Source: Saccharopolyspora galaxeae
GTDB lineage: Bacteria > Actinomycetota > Actinomycetes > Mycobacteriales > Pseudonocardiaceae
NCBI RefSeq assembly: GCF_016526145.1
Contig: NZ_JADDUE010000013.1
Coordinates: 62,001-126,000, forward strand
Direction: 5' to 3'
DNA length: 64,000 nucleotides
This document shows, piece by piece, positions 1-8,766 of the stretch. The notes below the pieces were generated by a model. The model searched no databases. It was not told the origin of the DNA and saw only the letters and a list, made by a program, of their open reading frames with translations. A program made the position numbers and the translations under genes. The stretch's first letter is position 1, and each line of letters starts with the position of its first letter.

Positions 1-30
1 TTCGTCTTTGCCACTGGCTCTATTCCGCAA

Positions 31-447
31 CTATTTCGAAAGCACGGATGCGTCGAAGCCGACGGCCTCCAACGCCGCCTTCGGGTCCGCGACGAGCTTC
101 CGGGCGTCCAGATCCATCAGACCGAGAACGCATCCGATCTCGGCCGACACCGCACCACTGTCCTTGGTGACCACCGAGTCGAGGTGGAACGACTTCCCCT
201 CCCCGAAACTCACCTCGCAGGACACCTCGAACCGCTCATCGACCCGCAACTCCTGCCGGAAGTGCACCGTGGTGCTCAGCAGCACCGGGGCCAGGTTCTT
301 CTCGATCAGCCCGTCCCAGTCGCAACCGGCCGCCCGGAACCCGGCTACTCGCGCCACCTCGCCGTACTGGTGGTACACGGCGTGGTTGACGTGACCGAGG
401 GCGTCCAGCTCGTAGCTGCGGACCTGAAGGGGAACACGAATAGCCAC
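31..447 (-). CDS. Acyl-CoA thioesterase, 4HBT hotdog fold
   Basis: A 138-residue single hotdog domain, the normal length for 4-hydroxybenzoyl-CoA thioesterase-like proteins. The family's N-terminal signature is clear: YELDALGHVNHAVYHQYGE at about residues 12-30 has the D-x-x-G-H-V-N pattern that places the catalytic Asp beside the CoA thioester. It probably hydrolyses an acyl- or aroyl-CoA in the cytoplasm. The start is GTG, preceded by a weak GGGTGGG site. It lies 110 bases beyond the GntR gene, at the far end of the aromatic catabolic genes, so an aromatic acyl-CoA substrate is possible but not shown. Confidence 0.8.
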   Translation of the reverse strand: MAIRVPLQVRSYELDALGHVNHAVYHQYGEVARVAGFRAAGCDWDGLIEKNLAPVLLSTTVHFRQELRVDERFEVSCEVSFGEGKSFHLDSVVTKDSGAVSAEIGCVLGLMDLDARKLVADPKAALEAVGFDASVLSK

Positions 448-557
448 CAGCCCACCCTAACTACCGAGCCCGGCGACCGACCGCATTCATGACCACGATC
501 GCAAGCGACCTCGACGGCCGAACACACCACGCGCAACGCGTTTTCGCGGTGGTTCGC

Positions 558-1235
558 TCAGAGCGCGGTGGTGCGCGTCCGGTGCACCTCGGGAAGGGCG
601 TCGATGACGCTACGCAGGTGCTCGCGCATCGCCTGCTCGGCTGCCGCCGGGTCGGTCGCGCAGATCGCCTCGATGATGGCCACGTGCTGGGGCAGCGACA
701 CGGAGGGGCGCCCCGGGTGCATGGCCAACCGGAACTGGTGGCGCACGTTCTGGCCGCGCAGCCTGCTGAGCACCTCGTGCGCGGTCTGCTGCCCGCTGAC
801 CCGCAGCACCAGCGAGTGCAGCCGCTTGTTCAGCTCGGAGTAGCCCCACACGTCGCCGCCGGAGACGGCGGTCCGCATCTGCTCGCCGATCTCGCGCAGC
901 TCCGACCGGTCCTCGTCGGTGGCGCGTTCCGCGGCCCGCGCCGCGCACAGGCCCTCGACCGCCATGCGGACCTCGGTGATCTCGATGGCCTCCTCCAGCG
1001 AGACCGCGCGCACCCGGGCGCCGCGGTTCTGGATGCGCTCGACCAGCCCTTCGGTGGTCAGCTGCACCAGCGCGTTGCGCACCGCCGCTCGGCTGGCGTC
1101 GAACTGCTCGGAGAGTTCAGCCTCCACCAAGCGCTGGTTGGGCGCGAAGTCACCCCTGGTGATGGCCTCGCGGATCACGTCGGCCACCGGCGGCTGTGCG
1201 GCCGGCTGCTCGGCGTCGCGCTTCGCTGTCGTCAC
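558..1235 (-). CDS. GntR-family transcriptional regulator, FCD (FadR) subfamily
   Basis: 225 residues. An N-terminal winged helix-turn-helix (about residues 15-80, with the NQRLVEAELSEQFDASRAAVRNAL recognition region) is followed by an all-helical FCD ligand domain (about 90-215). FCD regulators usually sense carboxylates or sugar acids and bind TTGT-NN-ACAA-like palindromes. Such a palindrome lies at 10017-10030, at the likely promoter of the catabolic operon, so this is the best candidate for its local repressor. The start is GTG. The gene sits between the oxidoreductase and thioesterase genes, with about 108 bases on each side, so it may also have its own promoter. Confidence 0.88.
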   Translation of the reverse strand: MTTAKRDAEQPAAQPPVADVIREAITRGDFAPNQRLVEAELSEQFDASRAAVRNALVQLTTEGLVERIQNRGARVRAVSLEEAIEITEVRMAVEGLCAARAAERATDEDRSELREIGEQMRTAVSGGDVWGYSELNKRLHSLVLRVSGQQTAHEVLSRLRGQNVRHQFRLAMHPGRPSVSLPQHVAIIEAICATDPAAAEQAMREHLRSVIDALPEVHRTRTTAL

Positions 1236-1257
1236 TGCCCTACCCCGTACCGATTTT

Positions 1258-1286
1258 TGCTAACAATTTTGTCCATCAATGCTAAC
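1258..1286. promoter_or_regulatory. Direct repeat upstream of the GntR gene
   Basis: TGCTAAC occurs at 1258-1264 and again at 1280-1286, 22 bases apart (two helical turns), around an ACAA-TT-TTGT inverted repeat. The position, just upstream of the GTG of the GntR gene, suggests an autoregulatory site. This is inference from spacing only. Confidence 0.3.
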
Positions 1287-1343
1287 GGGCGGGTGGACGA
1301 CCGGTGCGCCCGTCCTCACCGGGCGGACCGCGAACAGCGGCGT

Positions 1344-2105
1344 TCAGGCGGTGGGCGCGTCACCGGTCAGCCGCCGCAGCCAAGTGATGGTCGCGTCGCA
1401 GACATCGGTGGCGGCGCCGAGCTCGTCGAGGTACGAGCGGCAGTCGCGCATCTCGTGCACCCGGCGAGCGGCGTGCCGGCTGCTCCCGTCGATGAGCCGG
1501 TCCACGAGTTCGGCGCTGCCCAGCTCGGCCGCGATCTGCTCGCGTGCCCACTGCGCGCATCCCGCGCGCTCGGCGGCCGAGACCGACTCGAGCACGGTGG
1601 CGGCCAGGCCCTTCATGAACACGCTCCGCAGCAGCTTCCGCCCGGCCGCGGCACCGACTTCCGCGTCGAGCACCTCCACCGCGGCACCCGCGGGTCCGAA
1701 CACCTCGGCCACCGTCCCCGCACCGGGGCCCGAGACCACTAGCGGCGTGCGGGCACCGGCGCGCGGGACCGGCGCCAGCACCGCCACATCGGCGACCGGA
1801 GTGCCGGGCAGTGCGGCCTCGACGGCGCGCTTGGTCGCCACGTCCGCGCTGTTGAAATCGGCGAAGCACGCACCTGCGCCGGATTCGGCGACCTGACCGG
1901 CGGCGTCTTCGGCGAACCGGGCGCCGGTCAACGAGATCACCAGCCCGGCACCGGACGCGGCGCGCGCCGGGGACTCGGCGCGCTCGACGCCGTCCGGGAA
2001 CGGCACGTCCGCCGGGTCGAAGGCCACCACCGCATGTCCGGCCGCGAGCAGGTCGGCGGCGTAGCACCGTCCTGCCTCCCCCATCCCGAGAACCGCAACG
2101 CGCAC
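1344..2105 (-). CDS. NAD(P)-dependent oxidoreductase, 6PGDH-like with DUF1932 C-terminus
   Basis: About 253 residues from the chosen GTG. The start is supported by GGGAGG five bases upstream; an in-frame ATG at 2123 lacks such a site. The N-terminus VRVAVLGMGEAGR is a Rossmann GxGxxG nucleotide-binding fold of the 6-phosphogluconate / 3-hydroxyisobutyrate dehydrogenase class. The helical C-terminus, including GRKLLRSVFMKGLAA, matches DUF1932. It follows the MFS gene at 2161 closely in the catabolic operon. One possible role is oxidation of the ring-cleavage semialdehyde, the job LigC (a different fold) does elsewhere; that role is a guess. Confidence 0.75.
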   Translation of the reverse strand: MRVAVLGMGEAGRCYAADLLAAGHAVVAFDPADVPFPDGVERAESPARAASGAGLVISLTGARFAEDAAGQVAESGAGACFADFNSADVATKRAVEAALPGTPVADVAVLAPVPRAGARTPLVVSGPGAGTVAEVFGPAGAAVEVLDAEVGAAAGRKLLRSVFMKGLAATVLESVSAAERAGCAQWAREQIAAELGSAELVDRLIDGSSRHAARRVHEMRDCRSYLDELGAATDVCDATITWLRRLTGDAPTA

Positions 2106-2160
2106 AACTACCTCCCGCGACATATCGACATCCGAATCGGGTTCAAGCCCGGCATCGGGT

Positions 2161-3462
2161 TCAACCACGGCGCAACCTGATCGTGGCGGTCGCCAGCGCC
2201 ATCGTCACCGCCGCGAACAGACCCGTCACCGCGAACGCGGCGAAGCCGTAGTCGGCGTGGCCCGCGGCGAGCAGCGTCCCACCGAGCCAAGGCCCGAAAA
2301 CCGCGCCGAACCGGCCCACGCCGGCGACCCACCCCAGGGCGGTGTCGCGGTCGCTCGCGCCGTGATGGGCACCGACGGTCGCGTAGACCATGGTCTGCCC
2401 GCTGAACAGCAGCAGTCCGGCGAAGAACACCACGACGTAGAGCACCGCGACCGGAAGGTGCGCCCCCAGCAGGTAAACGAAGACCGCGGTCAGCGCGAAC
2501 CAGATGACGACGATCCGGCGCGGCCCGACGGCGTCGGCGAGGCGGCCCGCAACGAACATGCCGACGATGCCCCCGCCGTTGAGCGCGGTGGAGAACAGCA
2601 AGGAGTCGCCGGTCTCGTAGCCGAGATCGCCCATGATCTTCGGAAGCCACTGCCCGACCCCGTAAACCAACATCAAGCCGGCGAACGAAGTGAGCCAGAA
2701 CAGCGACGTCGTCGACCACTGCCGGTCGCGGAAGAGCGCCTTCAGGCTCTCCAACCGGTCCGGGCGCGCGGACGCGGGTGCCGCGGACGCAAGGGCGTAG
2801 CTCGCCTCGACGGCCGCGGCGGCGTCCGGTCGGCCACGAGCCGCCAAGATGGCCGGGGATTCCGGCAGCAGCTTGATCGCGCCGGGCAGCAGGACCACCG
2901 CGGGTACCGCGCCCGCGATGAACACCCACCGCCACCCGGCGGTGTCGACCAGCGCCAGTGCGATGAGCGGAGCGATCGCACCGCCCGTCTGGTGCGCGGT
3001 CATGATGATGCCGGTGGCCAGGGCTTTGCGGCCGCCGGTGGTGAATTCCATGCCGTAGGCGATCGCGATCGGCAGCAGCGCACCGAGCCCGAATCCGCAC
3101 AGCAGCCGGAAAAGTCCGAACACGCCCGCGCTCGTGGCCAGCCCGGAGCCGAGGGTGGCCACGGTGAACACGATCACCGAGGCGAACACCGCCGGGCGGC
3201 GCCCCACCCAGCGGGTGACCGTGCCGGAAAGGATCGTGCCGACGAGCATCCCGAACGTGGTGTAGCTGCCGATGTCGCCCGCGGTGGCGTCGGTGAGACC
3301 GAGATGGCCGTCGCCGATCATCTCGGGCAACGTCGCGCCGTAGACGAAGGTGTCGATGCCGTCGAGCAGGACCAAGGCCCAGCAAACGGCGACGACGATC
3401 ATGCGCCGCCGGGCGGCGCTGGGTGGTGCGGACGCCGTTGAGTCCGACGGGTCTCGAGTCAT
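2161..3462 (-). CDS. MFS transporter, aromatic acid:H+ symporter type
   Basis: 433 residues with about twelve hydrophobic segments. The stretch DGIDTFVYGATLPEM in the first helix and GRRPAVF in the first cytoplasmic loop fit the AAHS branch (PcaK/BenK/MhpT-like), which imports hydroxybenzoates by proton symport. The start is ATG after AGGAA. The operon has a second MFS gene (4581-5972), so two different substrates, or import plus export, are possible. The substrate is probably protocatechuate, gallate or a related acid, judged from the neighbouring ring-cleavage genes. Confidence 0.85.
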   Translation of the reverse strand: MTRDPSDSTASAPPSAARRRMIVVAVCWALVLLDGIDTFVYGATLPEMIGDGHLGLTDATAGDIGSYTTFGMLVGTILSGTVTRWVGRRPAVFASVIVFTVATLGSGLATSAGVFGLFRLLCGFGLGALLPIAIAYGMEFTTGGRKALATGIIMTAHQTGGAIAPLIALALVDTAGWRWVFIAGAVPAVVLLPGAIKLLPESPAILAARGRPDAAAAVEASYALASAAPASARPDRLESLKALFRDRQWSTTSLFWLTSFAGLMLVYGVGQWLPKIMGDLGYETGDSLLFSTALNGGGIVGMFVAGRLADAVGPRRIVVIWFALTAVFVYLLGAHLPVAVLYVVVFFAGLLLFSGQTMVYATVGAHHGASDRDTALGWVAGVGRFGAVFGPWLGGTLLAAGHADYGFAAFAVTGLFAAVTMALATATIRLRRG

Positions 3463-3521
3463 GGAGTTCCTCGCTGGGGGCTGTTCATGAGCGGCACCGG
3501 CCGCTTGCGGTTCGGGGGTCC

Positions 3522-3568
3522 CTAATCGATCGGCGCTAATCGATCGGCGGGCTAGTCGATCGGCGGGG
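3522..3568. repeat. Triplicated gene-end repeat (three 14-17 bp units)
   Basis: Three consecutive near-identical units cover the last codons and stop of the dioxygenase gene: 3552-3568, 3536-3551 and 3522-3535. Each reads, on the minus strand, CCGATCGA followed by CTAG or TTAG. Each unit therefore contains a copy of the Pro-Ile-Asp-stop ending. Only the first in reading order is used; the other two lie in the 89-base gap before the MFS gene. Confidence 0.85.
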
Positions 3569-4565
3569 TGCCGTGGGTGTGGAAGGACTCGATGGTCTGC
3601 AAGCCCCATGCCTGCCCCTTCTCGCGCTCCTTCGCGGTCCAGGTGATCAGCGGCCAGTCGGGGGCCAGCACCAGGCGGGTCAGCGGGTTGCACAGCTCGA
3701 TGCGGTTGCCGCCCGGCTCGTAGACGTAGAGGAAGAACGTCTGCTGGATGGCGTGCTTGTGCGGTCCGGTCTCGACGAACACACCGGTGTCGACGGCCAG
3801 GTCGGCGGCGCGCAGGATGTCCTCGCGGGTGTCGGTGGCGAACGCGATGTGGTGCAGCCGCCCCGCGGAACCGGTCCGATCCTCGGTGTGCACGAGGTCG
3901 TAGGACTTCTGGGTGAAGGTCTGCCAGCGGGCCGCGATCTTGCCGTCGTCCAGCCGGATCTGCTCGGTGGGTCGCGCGCCGAGCGCGTCGATGAGGAAGT
4001 CGCTGGCCTGCTCGACGTTCGCCGCGAGGTAGTTGACGTGGTCCAGGCGCCGGACGCCGACACCGCGGCCGGGTTTGGCCTGCGGCTGGTTCTTCAGCTC
4101 CGGGGCGAGTTCGGGCGGCGCTTCGTACCAGGACGTTTCGTGGTAGAGCGCGATTTCGTGGCCGTCCGGGTCCGTGGTGATCCACAGTGGACCAATGCCG
4201 GGCTCGTCCCGGACCCATTCGCCGGAGGCACCGGTTGCTTCCACGGCGGCCTTGCGGCGTTGCAGCGCCTCGGCGGAGGAGCAGCGCAACGCCGTGCGGC
4301 CGATGCCGGACCGCTCCCGGCGCGTGACGACCAGGCTGTGGTGCTCGTAGTCGTCCCAGGTCCGAAGGTAGGTGTGGGCGCCGTCCTGGCCGGTGACCGT
4401 CAGACCGAGGAAGTCGGTGCAGAACGCGACCGTTTCCGCGGGGCATGGCGTGAAAAGCTGGGCGTGGCCGAGATGGGCGACGTCGCCGAGCGGAGGACGC
4501 GTGGGCGTGTCGGCGACCATCCGCTTGAGGGTGCTGAGGTTCTCCGGGACGGCGATGGCGGGCAT
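3552..4565 (-). CDS. Extradiol ring-cleavage dioxygenase, VOC superfamily, catechol 2,3-dioxygenase-like
   Basis: 337 residues with two glyoxalase/VOC modules. The C-terminal module carries the Fe(II) 2-His-1-Glu ligands: His176 in RRLDHVNYL, His238 or His239 in GRLHHIAFATDT, and Glu290 in GGNRIELCNP. The tail (WPLITWTAKE...) also resembles XylE. A strong GAGGAGG site precedes the ATG. It should open a catecholic ring meta to the hydroxyls. Placement among ligI/ligJ/ligK/galD homologues implies that the product enters the 4-oxalomesaconate route, a job normally done by the unrelated LigAB-type enzymes. Substrate (protocatechuate, gallate or an O-methylgallate) is not determined by the sequence. 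Confidence 0.88.
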   Translation of the reverse strand: MPAIAVPENLSTLKRMVADTPTRPPLGDVAHLGHAQLFTPCPAETVAFCTDFLGLTVTGQDGAHTYLRTWDDYEHHSLVVTRRERSGIGRTALRCSSAEALQRRKAAVEATGASGEWVRDEPGIGPLWITTDPDGHEIALYHETSWYEAPPELAPELKNQPQAKPGRGVGVRRLDHVNYLAANVEQASDFLIDALGARPTEQIRLDDGKIAARWQTFTQKSYDLVHTEDRTGSAGRLHHIAFATDTREDILRAADLAVDTGVFVETGPHKHAIQQTFFLYVYEPGGNRIELCNPLTRLVLAPDWPLITWTAKEREKGQAWGLQTIESFHTHGTPPID

Positions 4566-4580
4566 GAGGTCCTCCTCGGA

Positions 4581-5972
4581 TCAGCGATCGGTGGCGCGCT
4601 CGTGCTCCGGCGACGTGGCCTGCAGCCGGATCTTGCGGGTGGCCGGACCGAACAGCGCCAGCGCGAGCGCGCCGACGATCCAGGTACCTGCGATGAAGCC
4701 GAAGACCGTCCGGTACCCGTATCCGCTGTAGAGCGCGGCGATGATCAACGGCCCGACCGCGTTCGACAGCCGCCCCAGGCCGTAGGAGATCGAGGTGCCC
4801 AGCGAGCGGCCTTCGGTGTCGTAGAGCTCGGGCGAGTAGGCGTAGGCCAGGGACGTGTAGCCGCGTTCGAACAGGTTGACCGCGAAGCCGAAGACGACGA
4901 CCAGCACCGGGACGAAGGTCAGCCCGTACAACAGGCCGGAACCTGCGATGACCGTTCCGAACACGACCAGGCACCACTTGCGCTCGAACCGGTCGGTGAC
5001 CTGCGCGGCCAGCAAGGACCCCAGCGGTGCGCCGACGGTGGTCAGCGCGACGAAGAAGACGGAGTCCTCCACGCTGACGCCTTCGGCGGCCAGCAGTGTC
5101 GGAGCCCACGAGGAGAAGCCGAAGAACCCGATCGTCTGGGTGATCCACAGCACCGAAAGCAGCGCGGTCCGCGAGAGGAACTTCCGGTCTCTGAGCACGG
5201 CCGATCCGGGCTTGGCGGCGCGAGCCTCGCCGACCGGCCCGACGGCCGCGGGCAGTTCTCCGTGCTCCGCCGCCGCCTTGGCCTCCAGTCCTCGCAGCAC
5301 CGCCTCCGCGTCGTTGTGGCGGCCGCGGGATTCCAGCCACTGCGGGGATTCGACCAGGTTGCGCAGGAACAGCAGGAACAGCACGCCCGCAGCGCCCCAC
5401 AGGTAGACCAGGCGCCAGGTTTGCTCGCCGAGCGGGACCACCGCCGAGGCGATGAGGTTCGTGACCGGGGTCCCGCAGATCCCGATCATGATCACGTACG
5501 CCTGGAACTTCCCGCGCTGGGCCCGCGGGAAGAGTTCGTTGAGGTAGACGACCGCGACCACGGTCATCGCCGAGAGCCCGGCGCTGGTCAGGATCCGGAA
5601 CAGGCCCATCGACGCGATGTCCCAGGCGAACACCGTCGCCAACGACCACACCGAGAACCACGTCGTAGTCAGCGTCAGGGCCCGCTTTCGACCGAGCCGG
5701 TCGGCGAGCCCACCGGCCACCACCGAGCCGAGGAACATGCCGACGAACGACAGCGACGTCACGTAGGCGATGTGCTCGACGTCGGCGCCCCATTGCTGGC
5801 GCACTTTGGGCGCGGTGATGGCGAAGGTGTTGATGTCGGCGAACTCGAAGAAGTAGGCGAAGGCCAGCGCGGCGATCGTGCGCTTGTGGAACCTCGAGAT
5901 CGGTAACCGGTCCAGCCGGTTGGCCGAGTTCGCGACCCGGTCGGGCCCGTCCCGATCAGCGGACTGCTGCAC
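4581..5972 (-). CDS. MFS transporter, metabolite:H+ symporter type
   Basis: 463 residues with twelve predicted membrane segments and the MFS loop motif GGLADRLGRKRA near residue 85. The N-terminus FEFADINTFAITAP and overall length suit the sugar/aromatic-acid symporter branch. The start is GTG with GAGGAG upstream. It lies 15 bases before the dioxygenase gene and 55 bases after ligI, so it is co-transcribed with the pathway and probably imports its substrate. Confidence 0.85.
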   Translation of the reverse strand: MQQSADRDGPDRVANSANRLDRLPISRFHKRTIAALAFAYFFEFADINTFAITAPKVRQQWGADVEHIAYVTSLSFVGMFLGSVVAGGLADRLGRKRALTLTTTWFSVWSLATVFAWDIASMGLFRILTSAGLSAMTVVAVVYLNELFPRAQRGKFQAYVIMIGICGTPVTNLIASAVVPLGEQTWRLVYLWGAAGVLFLLFLRNLVESPQWLESRGRHNDAEAVLRGLEAKAAAEHGELPAAVGPVGEARAAKPGSAVLRDRKFLSRTALLSVLWITQTIGFFGFSSWAPTLLAAEGVSVEDSVFFVALTTVGAPLGSLLAAQVTDRFERKWCLVVFGTVIAGSGLLYGLTFVPVLVVVFGFAVNLFERGYTSLAYAYSPELYDTEGRSLGTSISYGLGRLSNAVGPLIIAALYSGYGYRTVFGFIAGTWIVGALALALFGPATRKIRLQATSPEHERATDR

Positions 5973-6027
5973 TGCGGTCTCCTCATGGCAAGAGCGGGCT
6001 TCGTCGCCCGGTGTTCGCTCCGGTGGT

Positions 6028-6948
6028 TCAGGCGGGCTCGTCCGGCCAGTACAGCCGCATCGGGTTGTCCACGAGCAGCGCCTGCCGCTGCTGGGCGGTG
6101 ACCGCGATCCGGGGGACGTGGTCCAGCAGCAGACCGTCGTCGGGCATGTGGTCGGTCAAGTTCGGGTGCGGCCAGTCGGTGCCCCACAGGACCCGGTCGG
6201 GGAACGCCTCGACGACGCGGCGCGCGAACGGGACGACGTCTGCGTAGGCGTGCTGCTCGCCGCCGAGGGCGGGCGGGCCGGTCTTGGACAGGCGTTCGGG
6301 GCAGGAAACCTTCACCCACGCCCCGCTGCGCGCCACGAAGTCGAGGAACTCGGCGAATTCCGGGCCGTCGCGGTCTTTCGCGACGTCGGGGCGTCCCATG
6401 TGGTCCACCACCAGCGGGACCGGCAGGGACAGGAAGAACTCCGCCAGCCCGGGCAGGTCCGGGGCTTCGAAGTAGACGACCGCGTGCCAGCCCAGCGGGG
6501 CGATCTTCGCGGCGATGGTCTCCAGCGCCCGCATCGGCACGGTCTCGACCAGCCGCTTGACGAAGTTGAAGCGAACACCGCGCACACCCGCCGAATGCAG
6601 CCGCTCGAGCTCTTCCCGCGGCACATCGGCGTCCACTGTGGCCACTCCGCGGGCGGAGCCGCCGGAGGCGCGCAGCGCGTCGAGCAGGGCGCTGTTGTCC
6701 TTGCCGTGGCAGGTCGCCTGCACGATGACGTTGCGCGCCAAGCCGAGGTGATCGCGCAGTCCGAACAGCTGCTCCTTGGTGCCGTCCACCGGCGTGTACT
6801 TGCGCTCCGGGGCGAACGGAAACCGCGCGGCGGGGCCGAAAACGTGGCAATGCGCGTCGACGGCCCCGGCGGGCGGGACGAACGTGGGGCTGCTGGGTTT
6901 CGAGGCCCAGGGCAGCCATCCGGGAGTGACTTCGGGCGCGGTGCTCAT
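6028..6948 (-). CDS. ligI: 2-pyrone-4,6-dicarboxylate lactonase (LigI family)
   Basis: 306 residues, matching Sphingobium LigI along its whole length: GAVDAHCHVFGP metal/substrate motif near residue 29, ARNVIVQATCHGKDN, GVRFNFVKRLV, VDHMGRPD, and WGTDWPHPN with the catalytic Asp near residue 249. It is an amidohydrolase-superfamily enzyme that hydrolyses PDC to 4-oxalomesaconate in the cytoplasm. AGGAGGAG precedes the ATG. Its presence implies that the ring-cleavage step yields PDC, directly or by oxidation of the semialdehyde. Confidence 0.95.
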   Translation of the reverse strand: MSTAPEVTPGWLPWASKPSSPTFVPPAGAVDAHCHVFGPAARFPFAPERKYTPVDGTKEQLFGLRDHLGLARNVIVQATCHGKDNSALLDALRASGGSARGVATVDADVPREELERLHSAGVRGVRFNFVKRLVETVPMRALETIAAKIAPLGWHAVVYFEAPDLPGLAEFFLSLPVPLVVDHMGRPDVAKDRDGPEFAEFLDFVARSGAWVKVSCPERLSKTGPPALGGEQHAYADVVPFARRVVEAFPDRVLWGTDWPHPNLTDHMPDDGLLLDHVPRIAVTAQQRQALLVDNPMRLYWPDEPA

Positions 6949-7011
6949 CGATCTCCTCCTGCCGCCCGGGCGGACGACATGCGTCGTTGCATTCGAGGCG
7001 ACGATCGGTCG

Positions 7012-7695
7012 TCAGTCGCGGTAGGTCAGTCCCAGATCGGCCAGCTTGGGACGCATGCCGTAGAGGTCCAGGCCGAGCACGCCGTCCTGGAAGCGGGTGC
7101 GCTTGCCCGCCTCGCTGTCCTCGCGCCCGGCCGCGGCCTTGGCGACGTCGGCCGCCTCGGCCACGGGCACCACGACGACGCCGTCGGTGTCGGCGACGAT
7201 CACGTCGCCCGGGTTGACCAGCGCGTTGGCCACCACGACGGGCACGTTGACCGAGCCGAGAGTGGCCTTCACGGTGCCCTTCGCGTTGATGGCGCGGGAG
7301 AACACCGGGAAGTCCATCTCGCGCAGCTCGTCGGTGTCCCGGCAACCGCCGTCGATGACCAGCCCACCGGCACCGCGGGCACGCAGCGAGGTGGCCAGCA
7401 GCTCGCCGAAGAAACCGTCCTCGCACTCGGTGGTGCAGCCGGCCACGAGCACGTCACCGTCCTGGACCTGCTCGGCGGCGACGTGCAGCATCCAGTTGTC
7501 GCCCGGTTGCAACAGCACGGTGACGGCCGTGCCGCAGAGCTTCGCGCCCTGGTAGACGGGGCGGATGTACGGCCGCATCAAGCCGATTCGGCCCATGGCC
7601 TCGTGCACCGTGGCCACGCCGAACCTCGACAGGGCCTCGACGGCCTCGCGATCGGCGCGCTCGATGGTGCGGTGAACGACTCCGAGTTCGTGCAC
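7012..7695 (-). CDS. ligK: 4-carboxy-4-hydroxy-2-oxoadipate aldolase / oxaloacetate decarboxylase
   Basis: 227 residues of the RraA-like class II aldolase family. The metal/substrate loop [22 protein letters not shown] (about 114-135) has the GGCRD motif. It cleaves CHA to pyruvate and oxaloacetate, the last step of the meta-cleavage route, feeding central metabolism. The GTG start has AAGGAG eight bases upstream. It lies 27 bases after ligJ, and the N-terminal [15 protein letters not shown] is typical of LigK/ProA rather than of the RNase E inhibitor RraA. Confidence 0.93.
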   Translation of the reverse strand: MHELGVVHRTIERADREAVEALSRFGVATVHEAMGRIGLMRPYIRPVYQGAKLCGTAVTVLLQPGDNWMLHVAAEQVQDGDVLVAGCTTECEDGFFGELLATSLRARGAGGLVIDGGCRDTDELREMDFPVFSRAINAKGTVKATLGSVNVPVVVANALVNPGDVIVADTDGVVVVPVAEAADVAKAAAGREDSEAGKRTRFQDGVLGLDLYGMRPKLADLGLTYRD

Positions 7696-7722
7696 GGTGC
7701 GGACTCCTTCGTGGTGAGTGGT

Positions 7723-8766
7723 TCAGCGGCCCTGTGTCGTCAACCGGCCCTGGGCGGTCAACCGCGCATCCAGCCGCGGGTAGACGCGTCGGGCGTTGCG
7801 CTCTTCGACCGCTTCAAGGGATTCCTCGGTGAGCCCGGCGTTTTCGACGTAGCGGCGGGTGTCGTCGAAGTGCTGCCCGGTGCGGGGGTCGATGCCGCGG
7901 ACGGCGCCGACCATCTCCGAGGCGAACAGGACGGACTCGTGCGGGATCACGTCGAGCAGGAGATCGATGCCGGGTTGGTGGTACACGCAGGTGTCGAAGA
8001 AGACGTTGCCCAGCAAGGCTTCCTCGGGCTCCGGCTTGTCCAAGGCCTGTGCCAGACCGCGGAATCGACCCCAGTGGTAGGGAACCCCGCCTCCCCCGTG
8101 CGGGATCACCAACCGCAGCCCGGGAAAATCGGTGAACAGGTCGCCCTGCAACAGCTGCATGAACGCCGTGGTGTCCGCGTTGAGGTAGTGCGCGCCGGTG
8201 GTGTGGAAGGCCGGATTGCAACTGGTGGACACGTGCACCATGGCCGGCACGTCCAACTCGGCGAGCTTGTCCCACACCGGGTACCAGTGCCGGTCGGTCA
8301 ACGGCGGCGAAGTCCAGTGCCCGCCGGAGGGATCGGGGTTGACGTTCACCGCGACCGCGCCCAGCTCCCGCACCGCACGTTCCAGCTCGGGCACGACGGT
8401 CGCCGGGTCCGACCCGGGCGATTGGGGAAGCATCGCGGCGAACGCGAAGCGCTCGGGGTAGAGCTCCGCGACGCGGTGGCACAGGTCGTTGCAGATCCGC
8501 GCCCATGCCGAGGAAGTCTCGAAATCACCGATGTGGTGGGCCATGAACGAGGCGCGCGGCGAGAACACGGTCACGTCGATGCCGCGCTCGTCCATCTGAC
8601 GCAGCTGATGCGGCTCGACCGACTCGCGGATCTCGTCGTCGCTGATGATCGGCCCTGCGGAATCGGGCCGCTGCGACGGGTCGGTCAGCCCGGCGACCTG
8701 GGCCTCGCGCCAGCGACCGAGCGGCGCAGGGGCGGTGGTGTAGTGACCGTGCACGTCGATGATCAA
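7723..8766 (-). CDS. ligJ: 4-oxalomesaconate hydratase (LigJ)
   Basis: 347 residues, an amidohydrolase-like hydratase. MIIDVHGHYTTAP at the start and VIPHGGGGVPYHWGRFRG near residue 220 are characteristic of LigJ. It adds water to the tautomer of oxalomesaconate to form 4-carboxy-4-hydroxy-2-oxoadipate. The start codon is TTG, overlapping the tautomerase stop (TTGA), with GAAGGAG eight bases upstream, so the two are translationally coupled. The C-terminus ends in a short duplicated LTAQGR/LTTQGR. Confidence 0.94.
   Translation of the reverse strand: MIIDVHGHYTTAPAPLGRWREAQVAGLTDPSQRPDSAGPIISDDEIRESVEPHQLRQMDERGIDVTVFSPRASFMAHHIGDFETSSAWARICNDLCHRVAELYPERFAFAAMLPQSPGSDPATVVPELERAVRELGAVAVNVNPDPSGGHWTSPPLTDRHWYPVWDKLAELDVPAMVHVSTSCNPAFHTTGAHYLNADTTAFMQLLQGDLFTDFPGLRLVIPHGGGGVPYHWGRFRGLAQALDKPEPEEALLGNVFFDTCVYHQPGIDLLLDVIPHESVLFASEMVGAVRGIDPRTGQHFDDTRRYVENAGLTEESLEAVEERNARRVYPRLDARLTAQGRLTTQGR

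Noticed and set aside
2161-5793. A very long open frame on the minus strand covering several genes
   Set aside because: Only its last 433 codons (from 3462) form the MFS protein; the rest is Arg/Pro-rich, lies over the dioxygenase and second MFS genes in another frame, and has no family features.
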